DNA of 64,000 bases from JANQEU01 sp965228045 (GCA_965228045.1 OZ245789.1:930001-994000), one strand, 5' to 3'; numbered from the stretch's first letter, positions 1-8,942 are shown. Program-made: numbers and translations. Notes: generated from the letters alone by a model not told the origin.

Positions 1-7
1 ATGGACC

Positions 8-427
8 ATGGAGAAGCTATTGAAAAAGAGAATGTCGGGTTTTACCTTGTCGGAATTGCTGGTCGTGCTGGTAATCATAGGTATATTGGTTTTGTTGGCT
101 TTGCCCTCCCTTATGCCATTGATTTCACGCACCAGAGGACTGGAAGCCAAACAGGCCCTGAGACATGTCCACACCCTGCAGAAAACACACTATTTTGAAT
201 ATTCAAGGTTCTCCGATGACCTGGAGCTTATAGGTTTCGAGCAGGAGAATCTTGTGACTAATGAAGAACAGCCGGGTAATGCCAATTATCTGGTGGAAAT
301 CACAGAATCTTCTCCATCTGGTTATAAAGCCAGAGCTACAGCAGTTGTCGATTTTGACGGCGATGGTGAGTACAATGTCTGGGAAATCGACCACAATGGA
401 GCCCTGGTCGAGCTGGTCAAAGATTGA
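8..427 (+). CDS. Type II secretion/type IV pilus pseudopilin (GspG/PilA-like)
   Basis: Likely the major pseudopilin of the secretion or pilus-like machine encoded by the next seven genes. The N-terminus is a class III prepilin leader: basic residues, then Gly11 followed by Phe-Thr-Leu-Ser-Glu, with Glu16 in the +5 position that prepilin peptidase and pilus assembly require. A hydrophobic helix spans about residues 12-33, then a globular 100-residue domain. The C-terminal stretch DFDGDGEYNVWEI (about residues 117-129) is acidic and could bind calcium, as GspG does. At 139 residues it is in the GspG size range. The ATG at 8 gives a normal short leader; the frame stays open to the window edge, so an earlier start cannot be excluded. 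It is followed 3 nt later by the peptidase that would cleave it. Whether it builds a pilus or a secretion pseudopilus cannot be told from sequence. Confidence 0.85.
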   Translation: MEKLLKKRMSGFTLSELLVVLVIIGILVLLALPSLMPLISRTRGLEAKQALRHVHTLQKTHYFEYSRFSDDLELIGFEQENLVTNEEQPGNANYLVEITESSPSGYKARATAVVDFDGDGEYNVWEIDHNGALVELVKD

Positions 428-430
428 ACT

Positions 431-871
431 TTGATTCGTGAACTTGCACTTGTCTGTGTAATCCTTTTTTTGATCTTCTCGGATCTTAGATACAGAACCG
501 TACATGTTTTGGGTTTGGTGGTATTTACAGGTCTGATTATCTGGAACGCACTACCCGTTCACGATCCTTTTTGGATACTGATCAACATAGGATATTTGGT
601 TGTACTCTTTTTAGTCGCCTGGCTTTATATGAAGCTGTTCAGGGGATTATCTATTAGTACCATGATAGGGTCAGGTGATCTCTGGTTTATAATTGTTACC
701 TCCGTCTTATTTGATACCTATGATTTTATTTCATGGATTACGTTTGGTTTAATATTTTCGTTAATTATGCATTTGGCTCTGAAAGGAACCTTTTTGTATA
801 AAGCACATTCAACCGTTCCTTTAATCGCATATTTGGGAATGTTTTTAATTCCCTTAGTACTGATAAAATGA
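431..871 (+). CDS. Short prepilin peptidase, A24 family
   Basis: Membrane aspartyl protease expected to cleave the pseudopilin leader. At 146 residues it has only the catalytic core: the N-terminal methyltransferase/zinc domain of full-length PilD/GspO is absent, so methylation of the new N-terminus is not expected from this protein. Both catalytic aspartates are recognisable: Asp18 in FSDLRYR, followed by basic residues as in the family, and Asp83 in the GSGD signature (81-83). Several hydrophobic segments cover most of the length. The start is TTG at 431, 3 nt after the pilin stop. The 3' end overlaps the ATPase gene by 4 nt (ATGA). The family is clear from the two-aspartate pattern and the context; overall similarity is modest. 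Confidence 0.8.
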   Translation: MIRELALVCVILFLIFSDLRYRTVHVLGLVVFTGLIIWNALPVHDPFWILINIGYLVVLFLVAWLYMKLFRGLSISTMIGSGDLWFIIVTSVLFDTYDFISWITFGLIFSLIMHLALKGTFLYKAHSTVPLIAYLGMFLIPLVLIK

Positions 872-2274
872 CCAACCAGGATTTAAAGATAAACCCTCAG
901 CTCAGACACCTGATCTCGGCAAAGGTGGCTAACAGCTACCGCATCGTGCCAGCAGTCAATGGTGAAGATGACCTGGTGGTGCTTACAGATTCGCCGGAGA
1001 ATTTACTGAAAAGTCTCACTGAGCTGGAAGTCATTCTTGGTAAAAAGGTTAAGGCCGAAGCTGTTTCCAAAGATCAGTTGGATACATGGTTGTCACTTTA
1101 TTTTGGCTCATCGGAAGCCAGGCTCTCCGGGAAGACCATACGTGTGAATCAGGCTGATTTTTTGGATAACCTGATAGAAGAAACCGTGCAGCTAAAAGGA
1201 AGTGACATTCACATGGAGCTGTATGAAAGGACCGGCAGGATCAGAGTGCGCGTCAATGGGAAACTCATCGAACGTTATCAGGTCAACCATGACCAGTATC
1301 CCGAACTCATCAATAAGGTGAAAATTCGTGGAAAAATGGACATAGCCGAGCGCAGGCTCCCCCAGGATGGTCGGATCAAGTATACTTCGGACAACCAGGA
1401 TTACGATATTCGGGTCAGTATCTTACCTGCGCATTACGGTGAAAAAGCCGTATTGAGAATACTCGGACAAGATGCATCACATCTATCCATTGAAAACCTG
1501 GGCTTTAATACCGAGGAGCTTAATGCTTACCGCACCGCCATTCAAAAACCTAATGGAATGGTACTCATCAGCGGGCCAACGGGGTCCGGTAAGACCACCA
1601 CGCTCTATGCGACTCTTAAGGAGCTGAATGGCGATGAAGTCAATATTACCACCATAGAGGATCCAATCGAATACACGTTATCGGGGATCAATCAGGTTCA
1701 GTTGAATGAAAAAGTAGGTTTGGATTTTGCTTCGGCCATGCGGACATTTTTGCGTCAGGACCCTGACATCATTATGGTGGGTGAGATTCGCGACATCGAT
1801 ACTGCCAAGATGGCCACACGTGCGGCACTTACCGGGCACCTGGTATTTTCCACTATCCATACTAATTCTGCTTTGGGGATTTTCACCAGGCTTACCGAAA
1901 TGGGCATTGCACCGTATCTGCTCACTGAAACCCTGAATGCCGGTATTGCACAGAGACTGATCAGGATTCTCTGTGGACATTGTAAGAAACCGGAAACCAG
2001 TCAGCAACTTCCGGAGGGATTGAAAGGATCTGACATTACCACCTATCAACCTGTGGGATGTTCGGAATGCCTTGGAACCGGATACTCGCATCGGAAAGCC
2101 ATATATGAAATCATACCAGGAGATGAGGCTATTTTCAGCGGTCTTGAAAAGGGTAGCGCTTTTGTTGCAAGTATTTTAAAGGAAAGAAACATAAGAACCT
2201 TAAAGGAAAATGCACTGACACTGTATGCTGATGGTGATACCTCGATCTCGGAAATAACTCCTTATATCCTGTGA
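868..2274 (+). CDS. gspE: GspE/PilB-type secretion ATPase
   Basis: Cytoplasmic hexameric ATPase that powers pseudopilus assembly. An N-terminal GspE/MshE-like domain occupies about residues 1-95. The catalytic domain has a Walker A motif GPTGSGKTTT (236-245, Lys242), an Asp box around TTIEDPIEY, a Walker B region DPDIIMVGEIRD and a His box near TGHLVFSTIHTN. Near the C-terminus four cysteines at 369, 372, 398 and 401 form the zinc-binding CM domain (CxxC...CxxC) typical of GspE/PilB extension ATPases, as opposed to PilT retraction ATPases. Length (468) is short for GspE but complete at both ends. It overlaps its neighbours by 4 nt on both sides. No PilT is present in the window, which favours a secretion or non-retracting system. 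Confidence 0.93.
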   Translation: MTNQDLKINPQLRHLISAKVANSYRIVPAVNGEDDLVVLTDSPENLLKSLTELEVILGKKVKAEAVSKDQLDTWLSLYFGSSEARLSGKTIRVNQADFLDNLIEETVQLKGSDIHMELYERTGRIRVRVNGKLIERYQVNHDQYPELINKVKIRGKMDIAERRLPQDGRIKYTSDNQDYDIRVSILPAHYGEKAVLRILGQDASHLSIENLGFNTEELNAYRTAIQKPNGMVLISGPTGSGKTTTLYATLKELNGDEVNITTIEDPIEYTLSGINQVQLNEKVGLDFASAMRTFLRQDPDIIMVGEIRDIDTAKMATRAALTGHLVFSTIHTNSALGIFTRLTEMGIAPYLLTETLNAGIAQRLIRILCGHCKKPETSQQLPEGLKGSDITTYQPVGCSECLGTGYSHRKAIYEIIPGDEAIFSGLEKGSAFVASILKERNIRTLKENALTLYADGDTSISEITPYIL

Positions 2275-4190
2275 GACAATTCCTGCCATATTACCTGATA
2301 GTCTTGCTACTGATCGTTCCTATGCTCTCCCATGGTCAGGGTGATGAAAGACTGATTTCGATCCGATCGGAGATTGGCAGGTACCAGGATTCCATACCGG
2401 GGCTCCGGGAATCGGCAAACATATCAGTGGCCAATGCAAGCCTGAGAGAATTGTTCAGGGCCCTTGCAGAGACGCATCAGCTCAACATCAGTCTGGACAG
2501 GGTGCCCAATGTACCGGTTCACAACAATTTTACTCAGGTCACAGTTGGGGATCTGTTGGCCTTTTTGTGTGTGGAATATAACCTCAGGTTGCGATTTATT
2601 GGCAACATTATTTTGATTGAACGATTTTTTCCGGATGTAAATCTGGTATTTGAATACAATCAGCAAAACGATCAGGTGTCATACGATTTTCGTGAGGATA
2701 CTTTGCATGCAGTCGCCGCATTCCTCACAGCAAACAGTCCTTACAACATTACTGTACATCCCCAGGCCCGAAATCAGTCGGTTACCGGATTTGTAAAGGG
2801 CTTGAAATTTGAGGAGGGGTTGAACCAGCTGGCTTTGGGCAATGACCTGGTCATGGAAAACATTTCCGAAAAAGTTTTTCTTCTGAGCCCACTACCACCG
2901 GAAATTGTTGATCCCGGAGGTCCGGAATCCACCGTAACCGGAAGGCGTGTAGTTCCCTCACGAAGGAGAGCTTCCCGCAGTGCTGCAGGGGGCTTCAATT
3001 ATACCGTAAAGCAATCCGGAACTCAACCACTGCTGACGGTGACAGCCAATAAATCCCCTACCCTGGAGGTATTGAACCAGATTTCTGATGAACTTCAGAT
3101 CGGTCACGTTATGCTGCAGGAGCCAGATGGTGAACTGGATTGCTACCTGGTAGATGTTACTTTTGAGGAGTTTCTTACGGTGGCATTGGCCACAGCCAGC
3201 GAACCCATGACTTACTCACGCGATGGCGAGATCTTTACCATTGGAAGTGAGACGAATACGAACCTCTCAAGAACTTCTGTTTATCAGTTCAAAAATCGCA
3301 GTGTCGAGCTGATCACCGAGTCCTTACCGGAACAGCTGATGACCAATGTGGAGGTGTCCGAATTTCCGGATCTGAATGCGTTGATCATCACAGGAAGTCA
3401 GCAAAAGATCCAGCAGCTTACTTCCTTTTTTGAACAGATCGACCAGCCCGTCCCTAATATCCTGATTGAAGTGATGGTGGTAGAAGTCAATAAGGGTTAT
3501 AGTCTTAATACCGGTATCCAGGCAGGCATAAGTGATTCAGTTCCCCGATCTGCCGGCTCTGTGTTTCCCGGAATTGACATTACGCTTAGCTCGGGCTCCA
3601 TGAACGACTTTCTTGAAAAAATTGACAGAAGAGGTATCATCAACCTGGGCAGAGTCACACCCGAATTTTACACTACTATTCAGGCATTGGAAGACAATAA
3701 TAACCTTGAGGTGAGGAGCACTCCTAAGCTTTCAACACTGAATGGCAACGAAGCAAATCTGACGATAGGACGTTCTGTTTACTACCTGATCCAGACTCAA
3801 AATGTAGCAGGAGGTGTCAATCCCATCATCACCACCACACCTCGCTATGAAAAAGTAGAAGCTAATCTTGACATTAAGATCAAGCCTTTTGTCTCTTTCA
3901 ATGAAGACATTACACTATCCATCGAATCAGAATTTTCGGATTTTATCGATCCCACGGTAGAAGGTGCTCCTCCCGGCAATGCCACACGAAAATTTGTCAG
4001 TAAGATTCGGGTAAGGAACAGTGAGATGGTAGTCCTTGGTGGACTTGAGGAGGCCTCGGAATCATCATCAGCATCGGGTACACCATTTCTGAGCCGGGTA
4101 CCCATCATTAAATGGCTGTTCAGCTCCAGATCGGAGGTGAAGAACGACAGCAAGTTACTCATCTTCATTAAACCAACCATTGTCTACTGA
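2271..4190 (+). CDS. gspD: Secretin, GspD/PilQ family outer-membrane channel
   Basis: Outer-membrane gate through which substrate or pilus passes. The N-terminus is a signal peptide (hydrophobic residues about 5-18, cleavage near HGQ/G). Periplasmic N-type domains fill about residues 40-390, including a low-complexity Arg/Ser-rich linker around 225-245. The secretin homology region starts near 397 (ILIEVMVVEVNKG) and runs to the end. It includes the conserved block RNSEMVVLGGL and the near-C-terminal PIIKWLFSS...LLIFIKP signature. The start is GTG at 2271, overlapping the ATPase stop. At 639 residues it is in the usual range. There is no obvious S-domain after the secretin domain, so targeting may depend on the operon lipoprotein at 5832. 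Confidence 0.9.
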   Translation: MRQFLPYYLIVLLLIVPMLSHGQGDERLISIRSEIGRYQDSIPGLRESANISVANASLRELFRALAETHQLNISLDRVPNVPVHNNFTQVTVGDLLAFLCVEYNLRLRFIGNIILIERFFPDVNLVFEYNQQNDQVSYDFREDTLHAVAAFLTANSPYNITVHPQARNQSVTGFVKGLKFEEGLNQLALGNDLVMENISEKVFLLSPLPPEIVDPGGPESTVTGRRVVPSRRRASRSAAGGFNYTVKQSGTQPLLTVTANKSPTLEVLNQISDELQIGHVMLQEPDGELDCYLVDVTFEEFLTVALATASEPMTYSRDGEIFTIGSETNTNLSRTSVYQFKNRSVELITESLPEQLMTNVEVSEFPDLNALIITGSQQKIQQLTSFFEQIDQPVPNILIEVMVVEVNKGYSLNTGIQAGISDSVPRSAGSVFPGIDITLSSGSMNDFLEKIDRRGIINLGRVTPEFYTTIQALEDNNNLEVRSTPKLSTLNGNEANLTIGRSVYYLIQTQNVAGGVNPIITTTPRYEKVEANLDIKIKPFVSFNEDITLSIESEFSDFIDPTVEGAPPGNATRKFVSKIRVRNSEMVVLGGLEEASESSSASGTPFLSRVPIIKWLFSSRSEVKNDSKLLIFIKPTIVY

Positions 4191-5320
4191 TGGATTGGGT
4201 TGATCAGATCATTCAGCGAATTTTTAGACCCGATACCTACCTGGTCATTGGGGTAATCAAAAACGTCCAAACGGTTTACCCTGTGATGATCATTTCCAGA
4301 AAGAAAGGTGAAATTTACGTAACTGAAAAACGACTCTATTCGGATATCGAAGAACTTCGTTCTTTTATTGAACTTCATTCAGACCTGCCAGGTATACTCG
4401 CGATTGATACGGAAAAAGTCATAGATGGCATGGAAGTGCCGCAGGGTGAACTTTCGGAGTTTTTTGTGCAGGAACATAAAAATGGGTTGGGCGATTTTAC
4501 CTCTTTTTGTCGATCGAATTACCTGCACGATCAAACCCGGATGTTTGAAGGCATGGGTATTAAAATCGTCCACGTAACCATCGGGGCAATCGCGGGACAG
4601 GCGATCCTGCCAATCCTACAGTCCAAGGGAATCTATACGCCCACCATCGGAACGAAGAAGTTTTCGGATAATGGAAGTTTCGTTCCATCAGAAGATTCCG
4701 AATCGACTACGGTGATAGAAGGAGAACAGTTCACCAATCAGGAGCTCTACATATATAGTGGGATGGTTCATCTGCTTCTCACTGAATCTGACCCCCCCGG
4801 GTCCTATGTCGATTTTCATTATGGAAAATTCAAACGAACTGTTGGGAAAATAGCTGTACCGGCCTTGTTTGTATTACTTCTGTTAAATGCGGTTTTGCTC
4901 TTTTACTTTGATGATCAGGTGAAGGAGCTAAGTCAGGAGGTTTCCGGGGATGAACGCCTTAAGACCCAGATGGTACGATTCCGGAAGGACATTCAGACCT
5001 ACCAGGCTCGATTCTCATCAAGAGGCTCTACTATACAATTATCCAGGCTTTATGATGATGTCGGCGAAACAGTACCGTCCTCTGTGGTATTGACCAGCTT
5101 TCAGATATTTCCGTACGATTTAGACAGAAGGCAGAGCAGGCTGACCTTCGATAATTCTACTTTGGTGATAGAAGGGGAGCTGGATGACATGGTGACCTAT
5201 GCCGATTGGTTGAAGACGTTAAAGCAACTGGAGTGGGTCAGTGAGATAACGGACCAGTCGGTTGCAAAGGTAGAGGACGGCGCCTACTACAATTTTCGGG
5301 TTAAAATCGTACTGGCATGA
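4190..5320 (+). CDS. GspL/PilMN-like inner-membrane platform protein
   Basis: Probably the cytoplasmic plus inner-membrane platform component that links the ATPase to the periplasmic GspM/PilO-like protein. The first 215 residues are soluble and would match the actin-like PilM/GspL cytoplasmic half, though no clear nucleotide motif is visible. A single transmembrane helix lies at about residues 221-240 (VPALFVLLLLNAVLLFYF). It is followed by a coiled stretch and a small alpha/beta domain ending in YYNFRVKIVLA, as in PilN. The architecture suggests a PilM-PilN type fusion, which is what GspL is. Its start ATG overlaps the secretin stop by 1 nt (TGATG) and its stop overlaps the next gene by 4 nt. 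Assignment rests on topology and operon order. Confidence 0.6.
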   Translation: MDWVDQIIQRIFRPDTYLVIGVIKNVQTVYPVMIISRKKGEIYVTEKRLYSDIEELRSFIELHSDLPGILAIDTEKVIDGMEVPQGELSEFFVQEHKNGLGDFTSFCRSNYLHDQTRMFEGMGIKIVHVTIGAIAGQAILPILQSKGIYTPTIGTKKFSDNGSFVPSEDSESTTVIEGEQFTNQELYIYSGMVHLLLTESDPPGSYVDFHYGKFKRTVGKIAVPALFVLLLLNAVLLFYFDDQVKELSQEVSGDERLKTQMVRFRKDIQTYQARFSSRGSTIQLSRLYDDVGETVPSSVVLTSFQIFPYDLDRRQSRLTFDNSTLVIEGELDDMVTYADWLKTLKQLEWVSEITDQSVAKVEDGAYYNFRVKIVLA

Positions 5321-5835
5321 AGCAGTGGTGGTCTTCCAGGTCAGCGAGATATCAGGGCAGGGTCCTGTTACTTTCATTGCTGGTGGGTCTCGTTTTGTGT
5401 TACGTGCTGGCCTTTCAGAAGACCATTTCAAAAATTAAGGAATACAATGCCCTCACAGAGGCCGTGGAGTCGCCGGAAGTGTCCACTGCTAAGATGGCTG
5501 AGATACTGAAAACCAAAAGTTTTTATGACTCACTGGCAGAACAGTTTGAAGGGGTGGAGTATCAGCAACTGTTGTTGTCATTTCTGTCAAAGACAGCTCG
5601 TATGCAGGATGTAGCCATAGAAACGATCAGGATGGCAGAACAAAAAGACAGACGTATTGACCTGGTAGTGGCTGAAGGTAGATTTGAACAGCTTACGAGG
5701 TTTTTGAGGGAGATAGAGCAAAACTTTATTTTTGGAGAAGTGAGAAGCTCGAGGATGATTACGGAATATGTTCGTACTGACCGATCTTATCGACTGAAAC
5801 TAGAGCTACACATGGAAAAAAGATCCGGCGAATGA
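5317..5835 (+). CDS. GspM/PilO-like inner-membrane protein
   Basis: Small bitopic membrane protein in the GspM/PilO position. A single N-terminal transmembrane helix occupies about residues 14-33 after a positively charged start, giving an N-in topology. A coiled-coil-prone segment follows (about 35-80), then a ferredoxin-like periplasmic domain ending in SYRLKLELHMEK. Size (172) is typical for PilO/GspM. It would dimerise with the preceding GspL/PilN-like protein. Start and stop overlap both neighbours by 4 nt, so translation is probably coupled. Sequence alone is too divergent for a firm family call; topology, size and order carry it. Confidence 0.55.
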   Translation: MKQWWSSRSARYQGRVLLLSLLVGLVLCYVLAFQKTISKIKEYNALTEAVESPEVSTAKMAEILKTKSFYDSLAEQFEGVEYQQLLLSFLSKTARMQDVAIETIRMAEQKDRRIDLVVAEGRFEQLTRFLREIEQNFIFGEVRSSRMITEYVRTDRSYRLKLELHMEKRSGE

Positions 5836-6497
5836 TAGAGAAATTGACCTATATGGGTTTCGTATTTACGCTGCTCCTCATTGGCTGTGGGGAAGTAGTG
5901 GAGAAGGATATTTCCGACAAGGAAGTGGTGCTTCTGGCTCCTTCCGATGGGGCGGAGCTGGATTCTGGTAATGTTTCGCTTTGGTGGGAGCCTGTGGACG
6001 GTGCTTCCGGTTATCAACTAAGCCTGGTGAGTCCTGGTTTTACCAATGCCGTTTATCTCATCGAGGATACTGCCACAAGCTCAAACGTATTTGAAGTTAG
6101 CTTAAACCCGGGGGAGTACGAGTGGAGTGTTTCGGCATTTAACAATGGTTACGCCACCGATTTTTTTGTGGCAGGATTTACAGTGCTGGATACGGTCACT
6201 ACGACTGACACGGATATTTCGGATGATGTGATTGATTTACTGACTCCGGCCAATGAAGCAACCCTGACCGCTGATTCAATTACCTTTTGGTGGGAGGATC
6301 TGCCGGGTGCAGAATCCTACGAGCTGCTGGTTGTGGACCCTGACTTTGACAATCCTCAGGAAGTTGTCTCTTCAGTGGAGACCACCGGTACACTCATAAA
6401 AGTTTTGCTCGACTCTGGCAGTTACGAATGGGGTGTCAGAGGCGTTTCCGCCGGGGGTCAAACCCAATTTTCCATTCGAAGCCTAAAAGTAGAGTGA
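5832..6497 (+). CDS. Lipoprotein with two Ig/FnIII-like repeats in the secretion operon
   Basis: Secreted lipoprotein: the signal peptide ends in LLLIGC, with Cys19 as the lipidation site. After a short linker come two tandem repeats of about 85 residues. Each starts with a phrase like LLAPSDGAELDS or LLTPANEATLTA, then a WW pair (LWWEPVDGA / FWWEDLPGA), a Tyr-x-Leu strand and a SYEWGV/EYEWSV strand. That is the pattern of FnIII/Ig-like sandwiches common in Bacteroidota surface proteins. It is embedded in the operon (4-nt overlap upstream, 1 nt to the next start), so it probably belongs to the machine. Possible roles are a secretin pilotin or a periplasmic or outer-membrane scaffold. It is not recognisable as a classical pilotin (GspS/PilF), so the role is inference. 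Confidence 0.6.
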   Translation: MIEKLTYMGFVFTLLLIGCGEVVEKDISDKEVVLLAPSDGAELDSGNVSLWWEPVDGASGYQLSLVSPGFTNAVYLIEDTATSSNVFEVSLNPGEYEWSVSAFNNGYATDFFVAGFTVLDTVTTTDTDISDDVIDLLTPANEATLTADSITFWWEDLPGAESYELLVVDPDFDNPQEVVSSVETTGTLIKVLLDSGSYEWGVRGVSAGGQTQFSIRSLKVE

Positions 6498-6498
6498 T

Positions 6499-7011
6499 GT
6501 GCTGAAGGACAAACGCAGTCTTTATATTCTGTTGCCGTTGGTGGGGCTGCTTTGGGGCTTCATCATTTACAGGATCGTGGCGTTTACGGATCAGGAAGAA
6601 CGCGTGTCTCCCATTGAAATAACGGAAATTTCCAGACCCTTGGATCAGGAAAAATCGGATTGGAGTCTGGAATTGGATTATCCGGATCCTTTTTTAAAGA
6701 AAGTACCCCGGGCCGTAACGCGGACCGGAAACATTGATCCGGAAGAGGAGCCAAACCCTGTGGGCGTGATTAGGCCGGAAACAAGAGCGGCGGGATTTGA
6801 AGGCATCAAAGCACAACTTGTTTACCATGGATACATTACCCGGGGTGATAGGGGAAACAGGGTGGCGCTTCTACAAGTGAATGGCCATGATCTGTTGCTC
6901 CGGGAAGGGGAAGACCTTGCGGATACCCTGAGCATATACACGATAACACCTGACAGTCTGGGGGTGGTGTTTGAGGGTGCTGTGAGTTACCTCAAAAAGA
7001 CAGGAGGTTAG
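6499..7011 (+). CDS. GspC/PilP-like periplasmic protein
   Basis: Bitopic inner-membrane protein with one transmembrane helix at about residues 8-24, a proline-rich linker containing the phrase LDYPDPF, and a C-terminal beta domain (about 100-170). That layout matches GspC and PilP, whose HR domain bridges the inner-membrane platform to the N0 domain of the secretin; a DPF-type phrase before the domain is common in PilP/GspC. The start is GTG at 6499, because the ATG overlapping the upstream stop runs straight into TGA. It ends the operon; its stop overlaps by 4 nt the stop of the convergent fibre gene. The assignment is structural and contextual rather than by strong motifs. Confidence 0.55.
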   Translation: MLKDKRSLYILLPLVGLLWGFIIYRIVAFTDQEERVSPIEITEISRPLDQEKSDWSLELDYPDPFLKKVPRAVTRTGNIDPEEEPNPVGVIRPETRAAGFEGIKAQLVYHGYITRGDRGNRVALLQVNGHDLLLREGEDLADTLSIYTITPDSLGVVFEGAVSYLKKTGG

Positions 7012-7991
7012 TTGGCTTCCAGGGCTTTTAGCCGGGCTTCCTGCTCGTTCAGCTTTTCCAGGAGTTGTATCTGGTAAAGGGTGAGTTCTTCGATTTTCTT
7101 CAGGAGCAGCATGTTCATTTCTTTTAGCATTAAGCCGTTTTCGTTCAGTTCCGAAGCAGATGGCACATCCGGAAGATGCTTGTTCTTTCCAATAAATTCC
7201 GCCACGTCTGAAAGTTCGGTAAGATTATAATCCGATTCAAAAACATAATCCGGAGCAACAGATCCGTCCATATCCACTTTTACTTCCTGCGCGTGTATGT
7301 CGCCTTTGACCGTCAATTTTGCATCTGGTGCCACAGCGCCTGTTCCGATCCCAACATTTCCGGTGGAAGGCTGTAAGATGAGATCTTGCGGAGTAATCCC
7401 ATCTGTGGAGAAGGCATCAATTGCGGCAGACCCCGGGAAAAACCTTATCACCTTGTTGGTATTGTTTTTTGATAGCTGATCACTGCTGGCCAACCATAAT
7501 TGTCTGTTGCCAACGCGGTTGACACCCAGAAGAAAGGAAATCCCATGCGGATTGTTATTTCCTGACTGGTAGAATTCTTCGCCCGACAGTCTCATCTTTT
7601 CTATCCCAAATTCATTTCCGGATACGGTAAATCTGGCATCAGAAGCTATTCCGATTCCAACATTACCTCCATTTTGATTGAAGGTCAGGTTTTTCGTGGT
7701 GAACCCATTCGTAGCGATGGCATCAATGGCCATTGCATTTGGCATGATTCGAATTATCCCATTTATATTGTCTTTGCCTAATCTCTTACTATCACCTATC
7801 CATAGTTGCCGATTTCCGTCTCTGTTTACACCCATAAGAAAGGAAACTCCATCATTACTGCTGACATTGGGGTCATAAAATTCCTGACCATACAGTTTGA
7901 TACTGGCAGGATGGCTTACCTGGCCGTGTAATGGAATGAATGTGGCCACTGAGAGAAGAATGAAAAAGTTTACTCTGGTTGCGAGGGTCAT
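7008..7991 (-). CDS. Secreted fibre-like protein with conserved helical C-terminal module
   Basis: One of six proteins here with the same layout: signal peptide, repeated beta segments containing GNVGIG phrases, then a C-terminal module of about 95 residues. In the module a segment VAPDYVFESDY is followed by HLPDVPSASEL, LKEMNMLLLKKIEELTLY and a coiled coil. Such proteins resemble phage tail fibres and probably form trimeric stalks. The frame is open to an ATG at 8045 overlapping the upstream gene stop, but residue 19 (ATG at 7991) starts a normal signal peptide ending near LHGQ, so 7991 is preferred. It is probably co-transcribed with the upstream fibre gene on the same strand. No T9SS C-terminal sorting domain is visible. 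Function unknown; adhesion or a contact structure is plausible. Confidence 0.75.
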   Translation of the reverse strand: MTLATRVNFFILLSVATFIPLHGQVSHPASIKLYGQEFYDPNVSSNDGVSFLMGVNRDGNRQLWIGDSKRLGKDNINGIIRIMPNAMAIDAIATNGFTTKNLTFNQNGGNVGIGIASDARFTVSGNEFGIEKMRLSGEEFYQSGNNNPHGISFLLGVNRVGNRQLWLASSDQLSKNNTNKVIRFFPGSAAIDAFSTDGITPQDLILQPSTGNVGIGTGAVAPDAKLTVKGDIHAQEVKVDMDGSVAPDYVFESDYNLTELSDVAEFIGKNKHLPDVPSASELNENGLMLKEMNMLLLKKIEELTLYQIQLLEKLNEQEARLKALEAN

Positions 7992-8041
7992 GATTATAGA
8001 TTTAAGATGGTTAGAAGAAAAAAGGTCGATAACTGGTTTAG

Positions 8042-8866
8042 TCATTCAATTTTATTTTCAAGTTCAATTATTCTTTCTTCCTGCCGTATGATGTGCAGGG
8101 TGAGCTCTTCTATTTTCTTCAGGAGCAGCATGTTCATTTCACCCAGTGAGACTCCATTTGTCTCCATTTCGACGGCAGGGGGTACTTCTGGTAGGTGTTT
8201 GTTTTTTTTGATGTAGTCTTTTACTTCCGCCAGGCTTTGAAGGACATAAGCATCTTCGAATACGTAATCGGGTGCGTTTGCGACTTCTATTTTGATCTCC
8301 TCTGCTTTGATGTTACCATCTACTGTTAAAATGGAGGTCGGTTCAACTGTTCCAATGCCTAAAAATCCATCGTTGGTCAATGTCATCAAGACGGTTTCTG
8401 TGCCAGAATTGGCCGGGCGGGCCAGCCATTGAAAAAGATTAGTATTTTCGGTTCTTGTATCGATTCGGAACGCTGCTCCTTCATATGCATTGTTCTTGTT
8501 CGATTCTCTAAAGTTTACGCTCATGTTCAAAAGTGGCGTGGTACCTCCTACCTCGGTCATAAGCCCCATGGGAATGGAGGCATTGGAAATGCCTATGTCA
8601 CCGTTTACCGTCAATTGGGCAAAAGGATTGGTCGTGAATATACCTGTATATCCTGTTGGATAAGCCACATGCTGATAAGCCACATTATTTCCATCAACTA
8701 ACTGAAAGGCCCAACCTCCTCCATTCGCAGTCCTTACCGAATAGCCGAGATTGCCATTGGCATAATAAAACTGAGTACCGCGGTTTAATGTGTTGTCTTC
8801 TTGCCAATACTGGCTTTTTGCGCTGATTGTGAATAGCATGGAAATAATGAGTAGGTAGTTTTTCAT
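8042..8866 (-). CDS. Secreted fibre-like protein with conserved helical C-terminal module
   Basis: First gene of a leftward pair with the fibre gene ending at 7008. It has a signal peptide of about 18 residues (cleavage near SAKSQ). The middle (GDIGISNASIPMGL, TPLLNMSVNFRES, GAAFRIDTR, FQWL, LGIGT) is clearly paralogous to the middle of the protein encoded at 10961. The C-terminal module has APDYVFEDAY, HLPEVPPAVEM and MNMLLLKKIEELTLH followed by a short coiled coil. Length 274. Upstream, the gap to 9050 is shared with the divergent S74 gene and holds one copy of the recurrent palindrome-like element. Product function is unknown; a trimeric surface fibre is inferred. Confidence 0.75.
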   Translation of the reverse strand: MKNYLLIISMLFTISAKSQYWQEDNTLNRGTQFYYANGNLGYSVRTANGGGWAFQLVDGNNVAYQHVAYPTGYTGIFTTNPFAQLTVNGDIGISNASIPMGLMTEVGGTTPLLNMSVNFRESNKNNAYEGAAFRIDTRTENTNLFQWLARPANSGTETVLMTLTNDGFLGIGTVEPTSILTVDGNIKAEEIKIEVANAPDYVFEDAYVLQSLAEVKDYIKKNKHLPEVPPAVEMETNGVSLGEMNMLLLKKIEELTLHIIRQEERIIELENKIE

Positions 8867-8942
8867 GGTTTTGTCTATTGATGGTTACTGATAAAAAGAT
8901 TAAGGTTCAATAATATCCAATGGATAGCTCAAATCCATTAAA

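Noticed and set aside
1..198. Short plus-strand ORF at the window start
   Set aside because: It lies in another frame of the pseudopilin gene, which has clear prepilin features; no domain or plausible composition supports the alternative.
1678..2091. 137-codon antisense ORF in the ATPase gene
   Set aside because: It is fully contained opposite a strongly conserved GspE gene and shows no recognisable motif.
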